From Xiphophorus maculatus (taxonomy: Eukaryota > Chordata > Actinopteri > Cyprinodontiformes > Poeciliidae): a stretch of 64,000 nucleotides of DNA. The stretch covers positions 30,109,213 to 30,173,212 of the forward strand of contig NC_036453.1 in assembly GCF_002775205.1 (NCBI RefSeq). The letters run 5' to 3'. Numbering within the stretch: position 1 is the first letter of the stretch; every line of letters begins with the position of its first letter. The translations under genes were made by a program, and so were the position numbers. This document shows, piece by piece, positions 12,201-24,000 of the stretch. Under the pieces are notes generated by a model that was not told the origin of the DNA, did not search any database, and saw only the letters and a list, made by a program, of their open reading frames with translations.

Positions 12201-12871
12201 GATGTGTGAGGCGTGCAGAGTGCAGCAGTGAGTTGTGTTTCCGCAACAATGTTTTGCGTGAATATTTTGCAGAAATATATGCTCACGTGTCTCGTGCTGA
12301 CATTCTACAGGTATCCATTCTCAGCAGATCAGGATGTGCCAGAGCCGGACTGGGAGGTCTACCTGAGAGAAACTGCTAATGCCATCGTCAGCCAGCAGAG
12401 TCCTCAGAGGTATGAAGGAAAATGTGTTTGTATACGGGAGATGTAGTCGGGTTTAGGAAGATCTGAGTCAGACTGTGAGACGTTCAAATGCAGGAGCTTT
12501 CCTTCTGTGTTTCAGGTTGTTGGAGGTTCGAGCCAGGCTGTACGAGCTGCTAACGCACTGCATCCCTCCTGATATCATCATAAAGGTCAAATCATGATCA
12601 ATTCTTCTTCTCTTTAACACGAAATTTCAAACTAGTTTTCAAATTAAGAAGAAATTTACCCTCTGCTTTCATGTAACAGGGTTTAGTGGAAGAACTACTG
12701 AATAACTGCGACGGGCAGCTAAAGACGGAGGTGGCCCACCTGGCTGCTTACTATGAGCACCGACTCCAACTGGGCAGCAAAGCCATCTACCACCTGGAGG
12801 CGTTTATTGCAAAGTTCATGGCCATGTACAAGAAGTTTATGGAAGACGGCCTGGACGCCATGATGTTTTGA
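9218..12871 (+). CDS. rfc3: Replication factor C subunit 3
   Basis: RFC3 (38-kDa subunit) is part of the RFC clamp loader that opens PCNA and loads it on primed DNA in the nucleus. It also serves the alternative loaders with RAD17, CTF18 and ATAD5. Nine exons: 9218-9304, 10107-10244, 10996-11063, 11176-11273, 11388-11569, 12091-12227, 12311-12409, 12516-12585, 12680-12871. They sum to 1071 nt, giving 356 residues, the same length as human RFC3. The N-terminus [10 protein letters not shown] starts the AAA+ domain. Walker [10 protein letters not shown] is at residues 42-50 (exon 2). [10 protein letters not shown], the Walker B region, opens exon 5 and is followed by LRRTMEKY; the SRC motif sits in QSRCLAVRV at the end of exon 5. 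The C-terminal collar domain ends DAMMF. The gene is intact and collinear throughout, and lies tail-to-tail with klotho. Confidence 0.98.
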
Positions 12872-13047
12872 GTTGCAGAGTTTTTGTGCCATAATTTGGA
12901 ACCGTTTATAGCAGTTTGGGTTTATGTAATTATCGGTAAATTCATCAGCATTGCACACAGACTATAAACCATTGAGCTTATAAAAATGGAAAACACAAGA
13001 TGGACCTGGGAAGGCAGGGAATGTATTATAATGTTCAGAGAGGTTAC

Positions 13048-13053
13048 AATAAA
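13048..13053 (+). terminator. rfc3: rfc3 polyadenylation signal
   Basis: A canonical AATAAA lies 177 bp beyond the rfc3 stop codon. It is the first such signal downstream on the plus strand. Confidence 0.6.
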
Positions 13054-13399
13054 TCACCTTGTTAGCAACATGTAAAGTCTGCATCTTCGTGTTACAAGTA
13101 CCACTTATTGTTTAACTTGACACTGAAGTTCAGCCGCAGTTAGTTTAATAAATTAGAACTTAATTTATTCACAAATTGTGCTTACTCATAGCATGTATTA
13201 CAACGGTATCTATAGGTCTTTGAGACACTGCTTAAATAACTAATAAATTACAATTTAAGATAAATATGTCAGCACCAAAAGTCTAACAAATAGGCATGGG
13301 CCAAGTACCTATATCAAGGTGTCTCATTGCTTAGAAAATGACCAGTTATGTGAAACTGAAGGAGCGCTACACAATCACCCATATGTTAGGAGGAAAATG

Positions 13400-13640
13400 T
13401 TTTAAAATTACAGTTTATGAGCAAAGACTTACTATTGCTAAAAAAAAAAAAAGCCATAAATTGTCCAATTTGCAGTTTGCTGCAAGCCATACAGAGGATA
13501 CAGCACACATGTGAAGGACGTTCCTTGGGTCTGGGGAGACCAAAAGTCAAAGTGTTTGACCTAAATGCTACCCTAACACACCCTCTATACAGTAAAACAT
13601 GGCGGTGGCAGCACAGCATCATGCTGTGATGATTCTCCTA
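13400..13640 (+). mobile_element. Tc1-like transposase relic
   Basis: The phrases 'aagccatacagaggatacagcacacatgtga' (about 13484-13514) and 'aaacatggcggtggcagcacagcatcatgctg' (about 13594-13626) are typical of Tc1-like transposase coding sequence. The surrounding reading is broken. It lies in the short spacer between the converging rfc3 and kl 3' ends. Confidence 0.55.
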
Positions 13641-13758
13641 TTAAGTCTGTTCTATTACCGGTAATTAACATAAGCTCATTAGATTTGTATTACTCCAGAG
13701 AGCCAAATGCCATAAAGCTATAATAGCCCGTTCAGTCATTTGAGTAAATTGTAGTATG

Positions 13759-13764
13759 TTTATT
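13759..13764 (-). terminator. kl: Possible kl polyadenylation signal
   Basis: TTTATT on the plus strand reads AATAAA on the minus strand, 263 bp past the klotho stop codon. It is a plausible but unproven 3' end. Confidence 0.35.
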
Positions 13765-14026
13765 CTACATTTTTTCTGTTTATGCGTGAAAATTCTAGCA
13801 GCTATGAATAAGTACAATATATTATATAACTTTAATTATGAAATTTCTTTTTCTGTTTCATATAACAATTATATGTATTAAACCTTTTTAGAAAATTTTT
13901 ATAAAAATCATGAAAACTGATGTTTTTACTCGCCTATGTGGATTATATAAGGGCCCATGCCTATAAAGCAATACTTAACAGTCACATAAGAACTGTTGAA
14001 CCAGCAGCCCGGTCTGCATCCCTTCC

Positions 14027-17000
14027 TCAGTAATACTCCTTGTGTCTCTTGGCGGTGTAGTAAATGATGAGACCCAGCGTAATCAGAACTCCTGAGCCCA
14101 CTAGAGTCAAGAAGCCCACGACAGGCCTCCTGATGAGGATGTGGCAGCCGGAGCAGGGCTGTGGCAGAGCAGGACACTGCTGTAGAGACGCTCCGGGAAT
14201 AGGGAACCCGTTGTGCTGGATGATGTTGCGATAGTTGGAAAGGGAGGCCTTGACGATGACCTCCTCGTGGACCTGACCGTAAAGGCCAAACCCCGGGTCT
14301 CGTTGGTCGTTCAGGGCGTAGGCAAAGTAACCCTTCAGGTTGACACCATCCAGAGTAAATGCTGAGTGTGACAAGAAAGTAGTAATCATGTTTTATTTTC
14401 CTTCCATGTCTCAATTATGCAGTAGTTTGTGTTAGTTCAGCACATAAAATCCATAGGAAATGCAATAAAGTTTCTTAAGGTGTGAATACTTTTGTGAGGG
14501 ACCATAACTACACAGCAAGCACCTGTTACTCAACAAATTGGTGAATGCTGAAGGTTTTCTTTGAGTCAGCAGATATCCATCAGGGGTCAGTTCCTGTCTA
14601 ATTATTAATCTCTTCTGAGGCCAATAAGGGACATGATTCAGCTGTTTTAAAGGCTAAATATCTTGTTTAAATACATACACCAGTTAAAATACACAGAAAA
14701 TATGTGAAAACTGCTTTATTAGTCCTACCTTTTAGTGCCTCGTTAATGTAGTTGTAGAGGTAATAAACTCGCAGGGAGTCTTTGAAACGGGCCGGGTCTT
14801 CCTGGACTCCATTAGCCATTACATAGATGGGTACATCACTGTAGTGCTGCTTTACCTTCACATAGAAAGAGCAAATGTAACAATCAGACAGTTCTTCATT
14901 TAAATGTTGTTATCCTCTGTGTATGAAGGCATTGCTAGGAACAAAGTCGCCCAGTCTTACCCAGTTTAGAGCCTTCCTCAGCCCCCAGGGCACGACTGGC
15001 CTGGGAGACATGATCCATGTTGTGTCTATCATGTGCTGAACCTCAAGCATCTCTGTGTAGGTGTATCTGCTCACATGGTCACATAAAGGTCAAAACAGGA
15101 TTCAGGTTTGTACTCCACTTTTGCTCAGTGTGCTTGTTTTACATAAAATGTAAATGGTATTAGCAGAAAAATGGTTTTAACTTACGAGTCTTCCTTGGCA
15201 TGAGTCACAAGCTTGGTACTGAAGTGACTCATAGCGAAAAAGTCATAAGTCCCTCTGACCAGCTGTCTGTCCTCCGCATTAAAAACAGGCAATCTGTTTA
15301 AATAAGAAAAGAAAGTAAAAGAGCAGACAAAAGCTGTACCCATGGGTTACCCGCATATAGTGTAAAGTTGCCCATTTTCTGCCTACTAGACTTCCACAAT
15401 TCATCTGTTTGAATTATGCAATACTTCAAAATAGCAAGGAGACCATCAGCAAGCAATAGCTGTGCTCTGATTTGCTACATGACATTCAAGAAACCTTTTC
15501 AGGTAACTTTGCCAAAGAAAATAGCTGTAAACAGCAAACATTTTTGCCTTTTTTCAGATTTATTTGGGAAACCTTTATTAATGCATTGGTAGAATGTAAC
15601 ATAAACTTATTTAAAATGCATCTATCTTCCTGACTCACCAACATACCATTATTATGCTAAATTGCAGCAGTGAAACATGGCACTTGATAAATATGTCATG
15701 TACTACTGATGTCATGTATGCAAAGTTATTTACTTTTTTATTTTGATTATTACACTTAATCAAAAACTCTATACATTATTGCTTAATATAATTTTGAAGT
15801 ATGTTTCAAGTACAGAATGAGAAACCTTTTTGTTCTGCCTCTTTTAGATTAACACTAAAAGTCTAGGAAGCTGATTCGAGCTGATTAGTCCGTCTCTATC
15901 TATATGTATAAGTAAATAAAATGTATAATATTTAAAAAGATGATTCTTTAGCTTCCACACTATGACTGGAAATGACATCCAAACAGCTAAAACAAAGAAA
16001 GAAGTGTAGTAACTTTTGTTTCGGCGGCATAAAATCAGCGCTCAGAAGCGAATGGGGGAGAGGCGACACTTTGCTATTCTATGCTTCATCCAATTTAAGA
16101 ATTTGTATCCAGTCATGACCACACTGCAGCTAAAAAGGTGAAGAATAAAAAATAGGCAGGGTTTTTCTTTCTTCTTACTCAAGTGAGTTGAGCTGTCGCA
16201 GCCAGCTCCTCATTCCCATAGGATAATCGCCACTGCCAAAGATCGGCTCGGCCAGCCAGCCAACATAGAAATCCAAAACCCTTTTCGCCGGCTCCACGTC
16301 CTCTCGGCTGAAGGAAAATGCCGGTTCCACCCAGTCCATGTGCAGAGCCAGAGACACCTAGGAAAGTGCATAATTTTAACAAATAAATTTGAAACTTTAA
16401 AAGGCAAGTTATTTAGTGTTTTACTGACCTGTCCTCTTTGCGTATGTCTGAACTCCCGGTCGTAGGCGTGCCAGGCCAGAGCATGTGCCCGCAGCATCTG
16501 GTGGCCCTCTTGATAGCTCACCATCTCATCATTGGGTTCATTCAAGGTGATCCACATCTTTACGTGGGCCCCCATTTCTCTGTAGCAAAGCCTGGCATAG
16601 TCTGCAAAGGCCTCTGGTGTCTTTCTGAGGAAAAAAATATGATATTGTCAGGTAAAACATCTGCAAGTACATTTTGAAACAAAACAAAATGAAAGTACTG
16701 CAAGATTTTATGTGCAGTCTTGAGAAGTTTGGAAAGTAGAAATTTAGCTTTTTTTTAATTAACAACCCCCAATTCAGCCACCATGACTACCAGCTAGAAA
16801 GAAGCTAGAAGGCAGCACTCTGCTCAGAGCACAGTTACCTCCCTATTATGCTGCCATATTATTTAATATCTGCATCTATGCATATGGAAAAGTGCGTAAC
16901 ATATGATACTTATGTCTGTGGTTCTTTATACGCTCCATCTGGTATGGCGCATGTGTAGATTTAACATTTTTTCAGGATGAATGCGCGACTTTCCATCATG

Positions 17001-20000
17001 ACAGTTCAGAACTATTCTGGTGCCACGAAATGGTGAAATATTATTAGCCGGATTAATCAGAGCGTAGATTAGGTTGTTGACAGTTGGACTAGATCCAAGC
17101 ATTTAGCAGGTGGACATGAGTAAATCTTCATCGGTGCAAACAGAGAGGATTGGGTCTGGGTAGGATGACATTTAGTCAGGTTACAATCAGGTTATTATTG
17201 CTACATTTGAGTTGCACCCATGTAAACTCTGTTGCATTTATTCAGTATTTTCTGCATATCAGAGGTTTGACACTTAGCTGGTGATCAAAGTCTGTGAACT
17301 ACTGCAGCCCACATCACAGTATTGAAAGGAAGCTATGCACTAGTTCAATGACATAGTTTTTAAAATATCTGCATTGAAATAATTGGCTAAACGTCTCACC
17401 TGTTGAGCCACCTGTTGGCAGTGTCGAGCAGGGTTGGCAGGTTGCTGCGCTGCCGGGTGTGGTGCCAAAGGGTGACCACAGGTGTGACGTTGGCCTGCGC
17501 CAGCTGACGGGTAAAGCAGCGGTAATATCCCAGCAGGGTGGTGTTGGGATAAGCCACGTCACCTGTAGGCACCAGAGCAGACCAGTTGAGGGAAAAGTGG
17601 AAGTGGTTTACCCCCACCTGCCTGATTTCATCCACCTGAAACAAGGCAGGAATAAAAACAGTCAGTTAAGCAGATACAGTTTATAACATTTTAAGGTTAA
17701 CCTTTTGTTTTGCAGTTATTTATCTCAATTGACAAAGTCAAGCAATAATAAATGTCAATACTACACAATGCGAGAAAAGACAAAGATAAAAAACTGTTCT
17801 CCAAAAACAACATTCAAACTAATCTAACATTTATGACTTTCTGTACAGTCACTTTAAGGCAAGAAGAGACAAATCAGCACCAAAATGCTCATGTAAAACA
17901 CATCCAGGACTCTGGATTTATTTCTCAGTTTAAAGCTGGCCAAATGGGAGACGTTTGGCAGGCTCACCTGTTGCCGGATTGTGGCATAATCAGCACAATG
18001 CGTGGCTCTGTGTAAAGGTGGTGCACTGACGCCCTCCAGCTTGATCAGCTCTCCGTTGTTGGAAATGTTCCACAGGTAAACATTGGGATCTGCAAACTGG
18101 GTGGGAGTTGTCTCCACCTATGACACAAGGACAAACAAACACTAGTACAAAACCACACATGCTTACTCCCGGGTAATACACACCACTGCAAATAAAGGCC
18201 AAATAGGATAAATCGATGACAGCTGGTCCAGTCCTGCTTAGCCAAGCTGCCAAAATGGGAGCTTAGGAGGTTTATGATTAAGAGGATCAGATGTTTTTCC
18301 TGCAACTCAGCTGGACTTCAAACCAAGAAAACTGCAAGCTAAAAAGCCATATATTTATCATCACAACAGCTTCAAACCAGGATGATGCAACAAAAGTGGA
18401 TTTGGAGTAAAATACTCGTCTACCTACAGTAACAATGTTTGCGTTTTACCCAATATGAGATCCACAAAGGAATCTTTGAACCCAAGTTAAGAAAACAGTT
18501 AATATTTCATTGAAGTCCCATTTCTTAGGAAACATTCTTGCTGTGCTATGTTCCAACTGCACATACTTTAACACACCTGGATGGAGTTGGCCGATACACC
18601 CCATGCAAAATCACATGGAAACATTCCTTGTGCTGGTCTGTTCTCTGGAAGTTCAGGGAATCCATTCTTATGGATGACATTTCTGTAGAAACGATGAAAA
18701 AATATTGAAATGTTTCAAATCGTCAAACAAATTTGATTAAAACAAGTAAATCATGATTGCATTTACGATCCAAACTGACCTGAACGTATTTGTTAAAGCA
18801 AAATGTACTATTATTTCATTAGCTTATCCAGACCTGACCAGTGTATCCTGTAAAATCAAGACATCCCCTTTAAAGAATTAAAATACTAAAAGATCTTCCA
18901 AAGTAGTACATAAATAGCAATTTAAAGAATATGCAGACCGCATTTGCCTCAGATAAGTTAATAATTCAACAATAGAAATTATATCCATGGCAGCCTCAGC
19001 AGTGAAAACAACTAGTAACCAAAAGGAACACAAAGACCGCCTCACATTTCCCAAAAGAATGTCTGGACTTTTGTAAAAATATTCTGTAGAATAAAAACAC
19101 AAAAGTGGAACATTCTGGAAGATGTGTGTCCCGATACTTCTGGTTTAAAACTAACACGTTTCGGAAAAAGAACAAAATACTGACAATCAAACATGGTGGC
19201 ACTGGTGTGATGGTCTGGGGCTGCCTTGAGGCTTCAGGACTGGACAACATACAGTAACTAATGGAACCATGAAGCCCATACACACGGGTTCTACTGCAGA
19301 ACAATCATCTCAAACATCAGCAGAAACCCTCTGAATTTAAGGTTTTGATTTTGGCCTAGTCAAAGTCCAAAATTAAATCCTTTTAAAAATCTGGGGAGTG
19401 ACCTGATACTGTTTATATTTGTCTGGTATTAAAATGTTTTTGATGATCTGAAACATTTGAATATGACAAAAAGCAAAAATAGTATTCCTTCAATCAAACA
19501 TAAGAGAATCCTTATGGAACAGCTGAAGCACAAATTGAATCATACATATTTCACTCGTTCAGTTATTTCACCAAAAAGAAAAAAACAATCATTTCCATCC
19601 ATGTATGTAGGCAACCTGTAGAAGGTAGCAGATGTCTTTGGCTCCCTCTTCATGTCAGGAGTGTTGAAGTCAACGTAGTACAGTCCACGGCGAATCCCAT
19701 ATTCTCTGTGCCACTCAAAGCCGTCAATAAGGGACCAGGCTGTGTATCCAATCATGTTCACTCCATCTATGATGATTGCTGGACAACAAACACATCAGAA
19801 AGGAATATTATTTAGTTTATCATTAAATAAGTGGATAAATAAAAACTTTTTTTTGCTGTTATCAGGAACAAGTGGACTTACATTTAAGTGCCTCTGCTAT
19901 GAACCTCTTGAGGTAGTACATGTGTTTCGGGTCTTCTGTCTTAGTGTTCCCAAGGACGTACCTGTCTCAAAAGAAAACTTGGCTCAACACTGCCAATGTA

Positions 20001-22513
20001 AGACATATCCAAGCCCTCAAATATTCTGCTAGAGAAAGAAAAAATATCAGCATATAATGCCAACTCACCAACCACTCTGCACCACAAAGATAGGTGGTTT
20101 GTCATACTCTGCATTGACCCAGTAGAGAAGCATCCTCAGGTCCAGGTCCTCAAGCTGCCCAAACTTCAGGCTATCGTTGATGAGCTGGAAGCTCAGCGTA
20201 GCCCCATGGGAGAGGGCGAAGAAGTCAGCAGTTCCCCTCACCTGCTCTCTCTCCTCCTGGGTGAAGGACGGCAGGCGCGAGCCGAGCCGCTCCCTCATGC
20301 AGGGAGGGTAGTCTCCATCTGCAAACAGCGGCCGGGCAAACCAGCCCAGGACGTGGTCCAGGGAGCACTGGCACTCCCGCAAGCTCTCCAGGCGGGTTCG
20401 GCGGGGCTTGATCCAGTGAGAGGCCAGCGCCATGGAGAGCTTTCCCTGCTGCCGAGGCCGATAATGGCGGTTGTAGAGATGCCAGGCAGCTGCATGAGCC
20501 TGGAAGACAGAGAGATGCCAGCATCAAGTAAAGGCAGGAAACCTACTGAAATCTGTTAACTGTGAAATAATACTAATAATAATATAACTAGTGGAACCAG
20601 GTAACTGGAAGGGACAAAATTAAGTGCTGCAATGACTAGTGCACTCTTGTTAAAATTTTGTCATTTCATAACCAAAGACTCTTGGTTTCAGATTTAAAGT
20701 GATAGACCAAACACAGAAGTGTATAATTTTAGTGAGAGCAAAATGACACATGCCTTTCTTTGTTTTTCTTAGAAATAAAAATATATTGGGCTCTTTGTGA
20801 CAGAGTGACAGAGATGTTTCAGTCTTAAATTAAAGGTAGGGACTCTGCCACACTCTTCCAATCAATAGTAGTGTCTTTCATTTCTACTTAGAAGGGGGTA
20901 TTTTGTTTGCTGTTTGCCTTTTAGACCATGACACTTAAAGTTTCCCCGAGTTTGTTCTTTCTTCTCTAAAAACTATTCAGTAAAATTTTTTATTTAACTG
21001 TTGTAACAGTCTGTGCCAGATAACATCTTTATCATCTTTATTGTTAGGTGGATGTATCAATAACAACCTCAGTCAGTCTGCATGTAGAGCATCTGATTGC
21101 AGCCATTTTTAAATCTTGCCACAGATTCTTATTTAGACTTGAGCCGGTCCAATATACACTGATTCGTCTAAACCTTTCACTGTGGCTCTGACTATATGTT
21201 TAGGGTTGTTGTCCTGCTGGAAGGTGAATCTAATGTCTTTTATCCTCCAGGATTGTCCTACATTTAGTCCCATCCACTGTCCCATCAACTCTTACCAGCT
21301 TCCCTATCCTGGCCTCAGGAAAAACATCCTCACATTACAATACTGCCATCCCCATGTTTCAAGGCAGGAATGATGTTTTCACTGTGCAGGGTTAGTATTT
21401 CTCCACTGATAGAGTTCTGCATGTAGGCCAGAATATTTAATTTTAATCTCATCTGACCAGAGTCCTTTCTTTCACATGTTCGTTGTGCCTCTTATTCGGA
21501 TTAGTAAACTGCAGACAGGACTTCTTATTGCTCTTCCAACCAAAATTGTGTTTGGACACCACTGCTAATTTTCAATACACATTTTTATTTATCATAGATA
21601 AAAACTGTTTTTAGGGTTTTTTTTGTTTGTTTTTTCCAGATTTCATATTCCTCCGTTTTGTCATCTTTTGATGTATGGTACATGTCATTTCCTCTCATAA
21701 GCAAACTTCTTGGTTAAATTAAAGTGATATTAAACCTGGTAAGACTATGTAAGATGCAGTATGTAAGATGTTAAGTCATAAATATATTTAACCAACCTTA
21801 AGCAAGTTGTGTCCAACCCGAAATGGGAGATCGGGGTCATTCTTTATCCCGGGAGCGACCACCCCGGTTCCGTATCCGTGCTGCGCAACCACAAACGGGT
21901 TATCGATAGTGATCCAGTACTTCACGTCATCCCCAAATTCATGGAAACAGAAATCAGAATAGTCCTTAAAAATCTCCACCAGCTCCGGGTTGCTCCAGCC
22001 GCCCAGGCTCTGCTGGAGGTGTTCGGGTAGGTCCCAGTGGTAGAGGGTGACCACCGGCTGGACGCGGATCTCCTTCAGCCTCTTGATGAGCGTCCGGTAG
22101 TAGTTGGTGCCGATTTCGTTGTAGCTTCCGCGCGTCCCGTTTGGGAAGATTCTGGACCAGGAGAGGGAGAACCGGTAGTGGGTCACCCCGAGCTGGCGGA
22201 TTGCTCTGATGTCAGCGTGGATATTGTGGTAGCTGTCGCTGCCCACGTCCCCGGTGGCCATGCGGTTCCCGCCGCGCGTAAAAGTGTCCCAGATGGAGAG
22301 CCCCTTACCGTCCTTCTCGAACGCCCCCTCCACTTGATACGCCGCCGTGCCCACCGCCCATATGAAGTCGCTGGGGAAGGTATCGTAGAGGAAAGCCTTG
22401 TCTCCGGGGTAGGGGAGCTTACTGAAGCGGCCCCACGTCTTCAACCCAGCGTGGGGCTTCGCGTCTCCAGAACTAAGGGCGAGAAATGTCAAGAGGGCGA
22501 AAAGCCCACTCAT
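14027..22513 (-). CDS. kl: Alpha-klotho, FGF23 co-receptor
   Basis: Type I membrane protein that binds FGFR1c with FGF23 to control phosphate and vitamin D handling; its ectodomain can be shed. Thirteen exons: 22513-21797, 20499-20069, 19961-19882, 19778-19616, 18682-18577, 18117-17968, 17635-17400, 16624-16429, 16357-16179, 15293-15186, 15066-14961, 14855-14729, 14361-14027. The sum is 2934 nt, 977 residues (human 1012). A signal peptide ([18 protein letters not shown]) leads into two glycosidase-1-like domains. KL1 is roughly residues 35-470 and KL2 roughly 480-920. A transmembrane helix covers about 947-968 and the cytoplasmic tail is 9 residues. KL1 has Asn205 in TIDNP and Gln380 in VVQSGW in place of the catalytic glutamates. 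KL2 keeps Glu657 (TLNEP) but has Ala838 at the nucleophile. The receptor-binding arm region is in exon 6. Location beside pds5b and the alignment support kl rather than klb. Confidence 0.95.
19110..19480. mobile_element. Tc1-like relic in kl intron 4
   Basis: Contains the transposase phrase 'aaacatggtggcactggtgtgatggtctggggctg' (about 19189-19223) and a distal 'gatgatctgaaacatttgaatatgac' (about 19443-19468) matching the end of the relic at 4560-5090. No intact frame remains. Confidence 0.65.
20690..21600 (-). mobile_element. Tc1-like relic in kl intron 1
   Basis: Reads as the reverse strand of a Tc1-like element. It starts with 'aaagtgatagaccaaacacag' (about 20696). It then has 'ttagggttgttgtcctgctggaaggtgaa' (about 21201-21229), 'cccatcaactcttaccagcttccct' (about 21281-21305) and 'aatctcatctgaccagagtcc' (about 21445-21465). 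Many indels make it non-functional. Confidence 0.7.
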
Positions 22514-22534
22514 GATTTCTGATGTTAGTGACCT

Positions 22535-22546
22535 TCACCTCGCCAT
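22535..22546 (-). promoter_or_regulatory. kl: Upstream mini-ORF in the klotho leader
   Basis: An ATG at 22546-22544 opens a three-codon ORF (Met-Ala-Arg-stop, ending 22535), 33 nt before the klotho ATG. Its context, AAGCATGG, has a purine at -3 and G at +4. If the transcription start lies upstream of it, it could reduce or regulate klotho translation. Confidence 0.4.
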
Positions 22547-22980
22547 GCTTGGAGACTTAAACAGGACTGTGCGCAGAGCAGTCAGTCAGCTGTGAACCCC
22601 TGCATGCCTCTCCAAATCTGTCATTTATTAACGAGAGCACCTGACTCACGAAGGCCTGCAGGCACAGCATGCTGCTGAGGGCCACAATGATCGATGCTTC
22701 AGCAGGGACACATCAGTAATCATTTAAGACGCTAATTTGATTCATTTCTTCCTAAATTTTTATTCTAATCGAATTAAATCATAATTTCACACATCAGGAA
22801 AAATGAGACCCTGGCGGTGAGGCTTTCACCGTGGTAAACAGCTCCATTAAGCTAGCCTCAGCTGGCAGATTATTTCCTACCTGCATTCTAATGCAACATA
22901 AAAATAGAATCCAACTGCATTTCCATCACTGGTTCTGGTTCGCTCAGGTTGGCAGATCACTAAGCGCGCCCTGCTGCACC

Positions 22981-23268
22981 ATGCTCACATCAGGCCCTTA
23001 TCTTCCTGATTATCACTCGGTTGCTTGGAAACCCAGGCCTCTTCCATACACAGCTTCCGAGGAAGAGTGGGAGTCTGTTTGTGCTAGAATCAAAAAGCAG
23101 GTAAGTTTAATGGCTAACATGTAACAATAGTAGATAGAAATTTGATATCATGTGGGTTCAAAGGGCGGCCACAAGCCGTTTGAGGACACCAGAATGATTT
23201 TATGTGGACTATTGCTGCAGTTCAAGAATCCTACAAATTTTACCTGCCAGCAAAGAAGGCTAAAGTAG
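22981..23268 (+). CDS. Possible small two-exon gene head-to-head with kl
   Basis: Exon A (22981-23100) starts at ATG in caccATGctc, reads LTSGPYLPDYHSVAWKPRP and continues acidic, then ends AAAAAGCAG|GTAAGT, a perfect donor. A spliced leader is possible because 'ctggttcgctcag|gtt' precedes it. A candidate second exon opens at 23221 after ttgctgcag and reaches a stop at 23268, giving about 55 residues. The Pro/Tyr/Trp-rich opening looks protein-like, but I do not recognise the family and the second exon is weak. It lies about 470 bp upstream of the klotho start codon, on the opposite strand. It could be a genuine small gene, a pseudogene remnant, or a chance ORF next to a GT. Confidence 0.25.
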
Positions 23269-23689
23269 AAGGCCAAAAAAGAGAAAAGAAATCACAAGTA
23301 ATAATTGCTTTAGTAAAGAAGAAGAATACTTCTGTGAATACTTTATAAACTTATCAGTAAAATGATGCAGTCAGTCTGGAATCTTGGTTTGGTTGGTTAC
23401 AGATTACATTTCAAGTAAACTGGGTAATTGCTGAAAATATGATCAGCTATCCACTTTGTATTGCAACATACAAAATATATAGTTGCACTAGTATTAATTT
23501 GAGATAATGTATAAATAAATCACAACTTCAGAGACAGTCTATAAAGCCCTTCAAACATATTGAAATCTGGAACATGATTGTGAAGTTAAAAAAAAAGGAT
23601 ACATGGTTTTCTATATTTTTGTTTTTTTCTAAAAAATAAAAGAAAAGTGGTGGCATTTGTATTTCCTTAATTTCTTGGTAAATACATTA

Positions 23690-24000
23690 CAAGTTCAGCT
23701 GCAGGTCTTCATGTATATGTCTCTACCTGCTTTCCACATCAAGAGGATGTAATATTTGCCCATTTTACTTTGCAAAATAGCTAAGGCTCAGTCAGATTGA
23801 AAGGATCACTGAACATCAATTATCCAGTATCACTCCGGATTCTTAATTTGATTTGTACTTTGACTGGACCATTCTTACAGATAAGCATGTTTTGATTTTA
23901 TCCCCCCATATGACAGAGTAGTGTTTATTCTCATGTGTCTACCAGCCTCAACCATGTTTTCTTACATAAATGCACTTTTTTTTAGTGCCATACATCTTCC
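23690..24000 (-). mobile_element. Tc1-like relic
   Basis: The phrase 'ttgtactttgactggaccattcttacagataagcatg' (about 23852-23888) is typical of the reverse strand of Tc1-like transposons. It is short and decayed. Confidence 0.5.

Noticed and set aside
13926..14414. 162-codon minus ORF overlapping the klotho last exon
   Set aside because: Different frame from klotho; the real frame encodes the transmembrane segment and tail.
20206..20559. 117-codon plus-strand ORF
   Set aside because: Antisense shadow of klotho exon 2.
22037..22522. 161-codon plus-strand ORF
   Set aside because: Antisense shadow of klotho exon 1, which is GC-rich and clearly coding on the minus strand.
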